Positions 59,080 through 64,000 of a stretch of DNA of 64,000 nt are shown here, one piece after another (positions within the stretch are counted from its first letter, which is position 1; every line of letters starts with the position of its first letter). Location: the NCBI GenBank assembly GCA_030715135.1, contig JAUYVH010000006.1, positions 73,314 to 137,313 of the forward strand. The letters run 5' to 3'. The notes under the pieces were generated by a model. It saw nothing but the letters and a program-made list of their open reading frames with translations, did no database searches and had not been told where the DNA came from. The position numbers and the translations under genes are program-made. Source of the stretch: Keguizhuia sedimenti (lineage in GTDB: Bacteria > Pseudomonadota > Gammaproteobacteria > Burkholderiales > Burkholderiaceae_D).

Positions 59080-62000
59080 ATGCATGCGCAAGGCCTATAC
59101 GATCCTGCAAATGAGCATGACGCCTGCGGCGTCGGTTTTGTCGCCCATATCAAAGGTAAAAAAAGCCATTCCATTATTGAGCAGGGTCTGCAGATCCTGA
59201 AAAACATTGACCATCGCGGTGCGGTAGGCGCCGACAAGCTGATGGGCGACGGCGCGGGAATATTGATCCAGATTCCGGATCAATATTACCGCGAGGAAAT
59301 GGCTAAGCAGGGCGTAAATCTACCGCCGCCCGGCGAATATGGCGTTGGCATGATTTTCCTGCCTAAAGAACACGCCTCGCGTCTGGCCTGCGAGCAGGAA
59401 ATCGAGCGATCCGTGCGCGCCGAAGGTCAAGTCGTACTGGGCTGGCGCGACGTACCGGTCGATGTCGACATGCCGATGTCGCCGACCGTACGCGACAAGG
59501 AACCGGTCATTCGCCAGATCTTCATCGGCCGCGGCCAGGATGTCATGGTGACCGATGCGCTCGAGCGCAAGCTGTATGTCATCCGCAAATCTTCTGGTCA
59601 CGCAATCCAGGCGCTTAACCTCATCCACGGCAAGGAATTCTTCGTGCCTTCGATGTCGGCACGCACCGTGGTGTACAAGGGCCTGTTGCTGGCAGACCAA
59701 GTCGGTGTTTACTATAAAGACTTGCAAGACCCGCGCTGCATCTCCGCGTTGGCGCTGGTGCACCAGCGTTTCTCCACCAATACTTTCCCCGAGTGGCCGC
59801 TGGCCCATCCGTACCGCCTGCTCGCGCATAACGGCGAAATCAACACGGTCAAGGGTAACTTCAACTGGATGCGCGCGCGCGAAGGCGTGATGAAGTCGGC
59901 CGTCTTGGGCGACGACCTGAAAAAGTTGTTCCCGCTGATTTACGAAGGCCAGTCGGACACCGCCTGCTTCGACAATGCATTGGAATTGCTGGTCATGGCC
60001 GGCTATCCGATCGCGCAAGCGATGATGATGATGATTCCGGAAGCCTGGGAAAACCATACGCTGATGGATGACAATCGCCGGGCATTCTATGAATACCATG
60101 CCGCGATGATGGAGCCTTGGGACGGCCCGGCAGCGATGGCTTTCACCGACGGCCGCCACATCGGCGGCACACTGGATCGCAATGGCTTGCGTCCTGCGCG
60201 CTACATCGTGACCGACGACGACCTGGTCGTGATGGCGTCCGAATCCGGCGTCTTGCCGATTCCCGAATCCAAGATCATCCAAAAATGGCGTCTGCAGCCG
60301 GGCAAGATGTTCCTAATCGACCTCGACGCGGGCCGCATCATCGACGACAAGGAACTGAAGGACACCTTCGCCAATGCCAAACCGTACAAGCAGTGGATTG
60401 AATCGGTGCGCATCAAGCTCGACGAGTTGAAGGGTCAAGCAGAAGAAGCAAAGCAAACCCTGCCTTTGCTCGATCGCCAGCAAGTGTTCGGTTATACCCA
60501 GGAAGACATGAAATTCCTGATGTCGCCAATGGCCGTTGCAGGCGAAGAAGCGACCGGTTCCATGGGCAATGACTCGCCCTTGGCGGTCATGTCCAACAAG
60601 AACAAGCCGCTGTACAACTACTTCAAGCAATTGTTCGCGCAAGTGACCAATCCGCCGATCGACCCGATCCGCGAAGCAATGGTCATGTCGCTGGTGTCCT
60701 TCATCGGTCCGAAGCCGAACCTGCTGGATACCAACAATATCAATCCGCCGATGCGCCTGGAAGTGGCGCAGCCGATTCTGGATTATGCCGACATTACCAA
60801 GCTGCGCAATATCGGCGCCTACACTGGTGGAAAGTTCAAGTCATACGAGCTTGATATCTGCTATCCGGTCGGCTGGGGCAAGGAAGGCGTCGAAGCGCGT
60901 CTGGCATCGCTGTGCGCCGAAGCGGTCGATGCGGTCAAATCCGGCCACAACATCCTGATCGTGTCCGACCGCAAGGTCAATGCGGAAAATATCGCGATTC
61001 CCGCCTTGCTGGCAACGTCCGCTATCCATTTGCATCTGGTCAGCAAGGGCTTGCGCACTTCGACCGGCTTGGTAGTCGAAACCGGATCCGCGCGCGAAAC
61101 GCACCACTTTGCGCTGCTGGCCGGCTATGGAGCCGAAGCCATCCATCCCTACCTTGCGATGGATACCCTGTCCGACATGGCCAAGGGCTTGCCAGGCGAA
61201 TTGTCGGCGGAAAAGGCAATCTACAATTTCCAGAAAGCAGTCGGCAAGGGCTTGATGAAAGTGATGTCCAAGATGGGCATCTCGACCTACATGTCGTACT
61301 GCGGCGCGCAGATTTTCGAAGCCATCGGTCTGAACAAGGCGCTGGTCGACAAGTATTTCCGCGGCACGGCGTCCAACGTCGAAGGCATCGGCATTTTCGA
61401 AGTCGCCGAAGAAGCGCTGCGCTTGCACAAGTTGGCATTCAGCAACGATCCTCTGCTGGTCAACGCGCTCGATCCGGGCGGCGAATACGCGTACCGTGTG
61501 CGCGGTGAAGATCATATGTGGACGCCGGATGCAATCGCCAAGCTGCAGCATTCGACTCGCGCCAACAATTACAACACCTACAAGGAATACGCGCAGATCA
61601 TCAACGATCAATCCAAGCGTCACATGACGCTGCGCGGCCTGTTCGAGTTCAAGATCGACCCAAGCAAGGCCATTCCGCTGGACGAAGTCGAATCGGCCAA
61701 GGAAATCGTCAAGCGTTTCGCCACCGGCGCGATGTCGCTCGGATCGATTTCGACCGAAGCGCATTCCACGCTGGCAATTGCAATGAATCGCATCGGCGGC
61801 AAATCGAACACTGGCGAAGGCGGCGAAGATGAAATCCGCTATCGCCAAGAACTGAAAGGCATCCCGATCAAGACGGGCGAAACCTTAGCCTCGATCATCG
61901 GCACCAGCCGTGTTGAAGCCGATATTCCGCTGATGGAAGGCGATTCGCTGCGTTCCAAGATCAAGCAGGTCGCATCCGGCCGTTTTGGCGTCACCACCGA

Positions 62001-63765
62001 ATACCTGACCTCGGCCGACCAAATCCAGATCAAGATGGCGCAGGGCGCCAAGCCGGGTGAAGGCGGTCAGTTGCCGGGCGGCAAGGTGTCCGAGTACATC
62101 GCCAAATTGCGTTTCTCGGTGCCGGGCGTGGGCTTGATTTCGCCACCGCCGCACCACGACATTTATTCGATCGAAGACCTGGCGCAATTGATTCACGATC
62201 TGAAGAACGTGAATCCGAAAGCCGATATCTCGGTCAAGCTGGTGTCCGAAGTCGGTGTCGGCACGATTGCCGCGGGCGTGTCCAAAGCCAAGGCGGACCA
62301 TATCGTAATCGCCGGCCATGACGGCGGTACCGGCGCATCGCCGTTGTCGTCCATCAAGCATGCCGGCAGCCCATGGGAACTCGGCCTGGCGGAAACGCAG
62401 CAAACCCTGGTGCTGAACCGCTTGCGCAGCCGCGTGCGCGTGCAAACCGACGGCCAGATCAAGACCGGCCGCGACGTCGTGATCGGCGCGCTGCTGGGTG
62501 CGGATGAATTCGGTTTCTCGACCGCTCCGCTGGTTGTCGAGGGCTGCATCATGATGCGCAAATGCCATCTGAATACGTGCCCGGTTGGTGTCGCAACACA
62601 GGATCCGGTCTTGCGCGCGAAATTCGCCGGCAAACCCGAGCATGTGGTGAACTACTTCTTCTTCGTCGCGGAAGAAGCGCGTCAGATCATGGCGCAACTC
62701 GGTATCCGCAAGTTTGACGAGCTGATCGGCCGCTCTGATTTGCTGGACAAGGCCAAGGCGATCACGCACTGGAAGGCGAAGGGGCTGGACTTCTCCAAGA
62801 TCTTCTATCAGCCTGAAGTGTCTGCCGACGAACCTCGTTTCCATGTCGAAACCCAGGACCACGGCCTGGACAAAGCGCTCGACCACAAGCTGATCGCGCA
62901 AGCGAAAGCGGCAATCGAAAAGGGCGAGAAGGTGTCGTTCATTTCTTCGGTGAAGAACGTCAACCGCACTATCGGCGCGATGCTGTCCGGTGAAGTGGCA
63001 AAGAAATACGGCCATGAAGGCTTGCCTGACGACACGATCCATATCCAGCTGCAAGGCACGGCGGGCCAGTCGGCCGGCGCCTTCCTCGCGCACGGCATCA
63101 CGCTGGACCTGGTCGGCGAAGGCAACGACTATGTCGGCAAGGGCTTGTCGGGCGGCCGCATTATCGTGCGCCCGAACACAGAGTTCCGTGGCCGCGCGGT
63201 GGAAAATATCATCGCTGGCAATACGCTCCTGTACGGTGCAGTCGGCGGCGAAGCTTACTTTAATGGCGTGGCTGGTGAGCGTTTTGCCGTACGTAACTCC
63301 GGTGCCATCACGGTTGTGGAAGGTACGGGCGACCACGGCTGCGAATACATGACCGGTGGAACGGTAGTGGTACTGGGCAGTACCGGACGCAACTTCGCGG
63401 CCGGCATGTCGGGTGGCATCGCCTATGTCTATGATCCGGACGGCGATTTCGAGCAGAAATGCAATATGGCGATGGTCGCGCTGGAGCCGGTGATGAGTAA
63501 TGCCGAGCAAGAGTCCAAAGTGGATAGGGCGATCTGGCATGCGACGATACGCGGCGGCGAACAGCAAACCGACGAAGTCATTCTGAAGAATCTGATCGAG
63601 CGTCACTTCAAGTACACCGGCAGCACGCGTGCCCGCATGCTGCTGGATGACTGGACGACATCGCGCAGCAAATTCGTCAAGGTCTTCCCGACCGAATACA
63701 AGCGTGCACTGGGTGAACTGGCCGCCAAGGCTGCCAAGCAGCCAAAAGAAAAAGTCGCAGCTTAA
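59080..63765 (+). CDS. gltB: Glutamate synthase (NADPH) large subunit
   Basis: GltB makes glutamate from glutamine and 2-oxoglutarate. The 1561-residue product has an N-terminal class II glutaminase domain whose catalytic Cys16 becomes the N-terminus after removal of a short propeptide (ACGVGF), a central domain, the FMN/3Fe-4S synthase domain with Cys1156, Cys1162 and Cys1167 in [12 protein letters not shown], and the C-terminal glycine-rich beta-helix. Length is as expected (about 1500). It forms an operon with gltD after an 79-base spacer holding a hairpin. Confidence 0.97.
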   Translation: MHAQGLYDPANEHDACGVGFVAHIKGKKSHSIIEQGLQILKNIDHRGAVGADKLMGDGAGILIQIPDQYYREEMAKQGVNLPPPGEYGVGMIFLPKEHASRLACEQEIERSVRAEGQVVLGWRDVPVDVDMPMSPTVRDKEPVIRQIFIGRGQDVMVTDALERKLYVIRKSSGHAIQALNLIHGKEFFVPSMSARTVVYKGLLLADQVGVYYKDLQDPRCISALALVHQRFSTNTFPEWPLAHPYRLLAHNGEINTVKGNFNWMRAREGVMKSAVLGDDLKKLFPLIYEGQSDTACFDNALELLVMAGYPIAQAMMMMIPEAWENHTLMDDNRRAFYEYHAAMMEPWDGPAAMAFTDGRHIGGTLDRNGLRPARYIVTDDDLVVMASESGVLPIPESKIIQKWRLQPGKMFLIDLDAGRIIDDKELKDTFANAKPYKQWIESVRIKLDELKGQAEEAKQTLPLLDRQQVFGYTQEDMKFLMSPMAVAGEEATGSMGNDSPLAVMSNKNKPLYNYFKQLFAQVTNPPIDPIREAMVMSLVSFIGPKPNLLDTNNINPPMRLEVAQPILDYADITKLRNIGAYTGGKFKSYELDICYPVGWGKEGVEARLASLCAEAVDAVKSGHNILIVSDRKVNAENIAIPALLATSAIHLHLVSKGLRTSTGLVVETGSARETHHFALLAGYGAEAIHPYLAMDTLSDMAKGLPGELSAEKAIYNFQKAVGKGLMKVMSKMGISTYMSYCGAQIFEAIGLNKALVDKYFRGTASNVEGIGIFEVAEEALRLHKLAFSNDPLLVNALDPGGEYAYRVRGEDHMWTPDAIAKLQHSTRANNYNTYKEYAQIINDQSKRHMTLRGLFEFKIDPSKAIPLDEVESAKEIVKRFATGAMSLGSISTEAHSTLAIAMNRIGGKSNTGEGGEDEIRYRQELKGIPIKTGETLASIIGTSRVEADIPLMEGDSLRSKIKQVASGRFGVTTEYLTSADQIQIKMAQGAKPGEGGQLPGGKVSEYIAKLRFSVPGVGLISPPPHHDIYSIEDLAQLIHDLKNVNPKADISVKLVSEVGVGTIAAGVSKAKADHIVIAGHDGGTGASPLSSIKHAGSPWELGLAETQQTLVLNRLRSRVRVQTDGQIKTGRDVVIGALLGADEFGFSTAPLVVEGCIMMRKCHLNTCPVGVATQDPVLRAKFAGKPEHVVNYFFFVAEEARQIMAQLGIRKFDELIGRSDLLDKAKAITHWKAKGLDFSKIFYQPEVSADEPRFHVETQDHGLDKALDHKLIAQAKAAIEKGEKVSFISSVKNVNRTIGAMLSGEVAKKYGHEGLPDDTIHIQLQGTAGQSAGAFLAHGITLDLVGEGNDYVGKGLSGGRIIVRPNTEFRGRAVENIIAGNTLLYGAVGGEAYFNGVAGERFAVRNSGAITVVEGTGDHGCEYMTGGTVVVLGSTGRNFAAGMSGGIAYVYDPDGDFEQKCNMAMVALEPVMSNAEQESKVDRAIWHATIRGGEQQTDEVILKNLIERHFKYTGSTRARMLLDDWTTSRSKFVKVFPTEYKRALGELAAKAAKQPKEKVAA

Positions 63766-63787
63766 CAATTAACAAAATCGACCGTTC

Positions 63788-63814
63788 GCGCAGGCTGGCA
63801 CTCCCGGCCTGCGC
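63788..63814 (+). other. Stem-loop in the gltB-gltD spacer
   Basis: GCGCAGGC (63788-63795) and GCCTGCGC (63807-63814) are perfect eight-base complements with an eleven-base loop. No U-run follows, so it is more likely a stabilising or processing stem than a terminator. Confidence 0.5.
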
Positions 63815-63844
63815 AATACTGCGGTCAAGAGGGTGAGTGAAAAA

Positions 63845-64000
63845 ATGGGAAAAGTAACCGGTTTTCTGGAATACCAGCGGCTGCAGGAAGCAAGCGAAGC
63901 TCCTGATTCGCGCAAGAAGCATTACAAGGAATTTACCGTTCATCTGAGCGATGCGGACGCGAAAATCCAGGGCGCGCGCTGCATGGACTGCGGCATTCCG
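63845..64000 (+). CDS. gltD: Glutamate synthase small subunit, 5' part (runs off the window)
   Basis: GltD is the FAD/NADPH subunit that supplies electrons to GltB. Only the first 52 residues are in the window. They begin [15 protein letters not shown] and reach Cys46 and Cys49 in RCMDCGIP, the first iron-sulfur ligands of the family. The ATG at 63845 follows GAGGGTGAGTGAAAAA. The rest lies beyond the window's end. Confidence 0.93.
   Translation, partial: MGKVTGFLEYQRLQEASEAPDSRKKHYKEFTVHLSDADAKIQGARCMDCGIP

Noticed and set aside
61885-63768. 627-codon open frame on the - strand inside gltB
   Set aside because: It is complementary to the synthase domain of gltB with its FMN and Fe-S motifs, has no start context or homology pattern, and is a shadow frame.

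Overview
The window reads as a chromosome segment of a betaproteobacterium of order Burkholderiales, most likely the Oxalobacteraceae (Herminiimonas/Janthinobacterium type). This rests on gene order (infA and rpmJ inside the spc operon; hemB, engB, cytochrome c4, ResB and CcsA together; pilMNOPQ-aroK-aroB-dgt; rpoN linked to lptB-lptA-lptC-kdsC-kdsD) and on protein sequence character. No database search was run, so the genus is an inference. The segment is almost all core genome. I see no tRNA or rRNA gene, CRISPR array, prophage or classical insertion sequence. The one mobile-type gene is a RAYT-like transposase.

Region 1 (1-18803) is the str-S10-spc-alpha ribosomal block, all on the + strand: end of a probable rpsL, rpsG, fusA, tuf, rpsJ, rplC-D-W-B, rpsS, rplV, rpsC, rplP, rpmC, rpsQ, rplN-X-E, rpsN, rpsH, rplF, rplR, rpsE, rpmD, rplO, secY, infA, rpmJ, rpsM, rpsK, rpsD, rpoA and rplQ, closed by a strong terminator. 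Within it are internal promoters before rplC and rplN and a terminator plus two hairpins before rpsD.

Region 2 (18857-23585) has a NodI/NodJ-like ABC exporter, cutA, dsbD and a 1-Cys peroxiredoxin. Region 3 (23640-33554) has hemB (-), a predicted small RNA (+), engB (-), cytochrome c4, the system II cytochrome c maturation pair resB/ccsA, the methionine sulfoxide reductase msrP/msrQ, lysA and lptM (-), and cyaY (+). Much of it concerns periplasmic redox work and heme: heme synthesis, c-heme attachment, disulfide transfer and methionine repair.

Region 4 (33589-44342) holds penicillin-binding protein 1A (-) and, divergent from it, the type IV pilus operon pilMNOPQ followed by aroK, aroB and dgt. 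Region 5 (44358-49816, -) is envelope biogenesis plus sigma-54: kdsD, kdsC, lptC, lptA, lptB, rpoN, hpf. Region 6 (49935-58023) has a KefB-type antiporter, an AEC-family transporter, acylphosphatase, uvrA, an MFS transporter and ssb. Region 7 (58024-64000) has hairpins, the RAYT-like gene, flanking repeats that touch the gltB promoter, gltB and the start of gltD.

The most interesting item is the predicted + strand RNA at about 24738-24843. It has an ECF/sigma-E-like promoter, a pyrimidine-rich loop resembling an anti-Shine-Dalgarno sequence and a textbook terminator, and it lies beside engB, the same neighbour as Spot 42 and ErsA in gammaproteobacteria.
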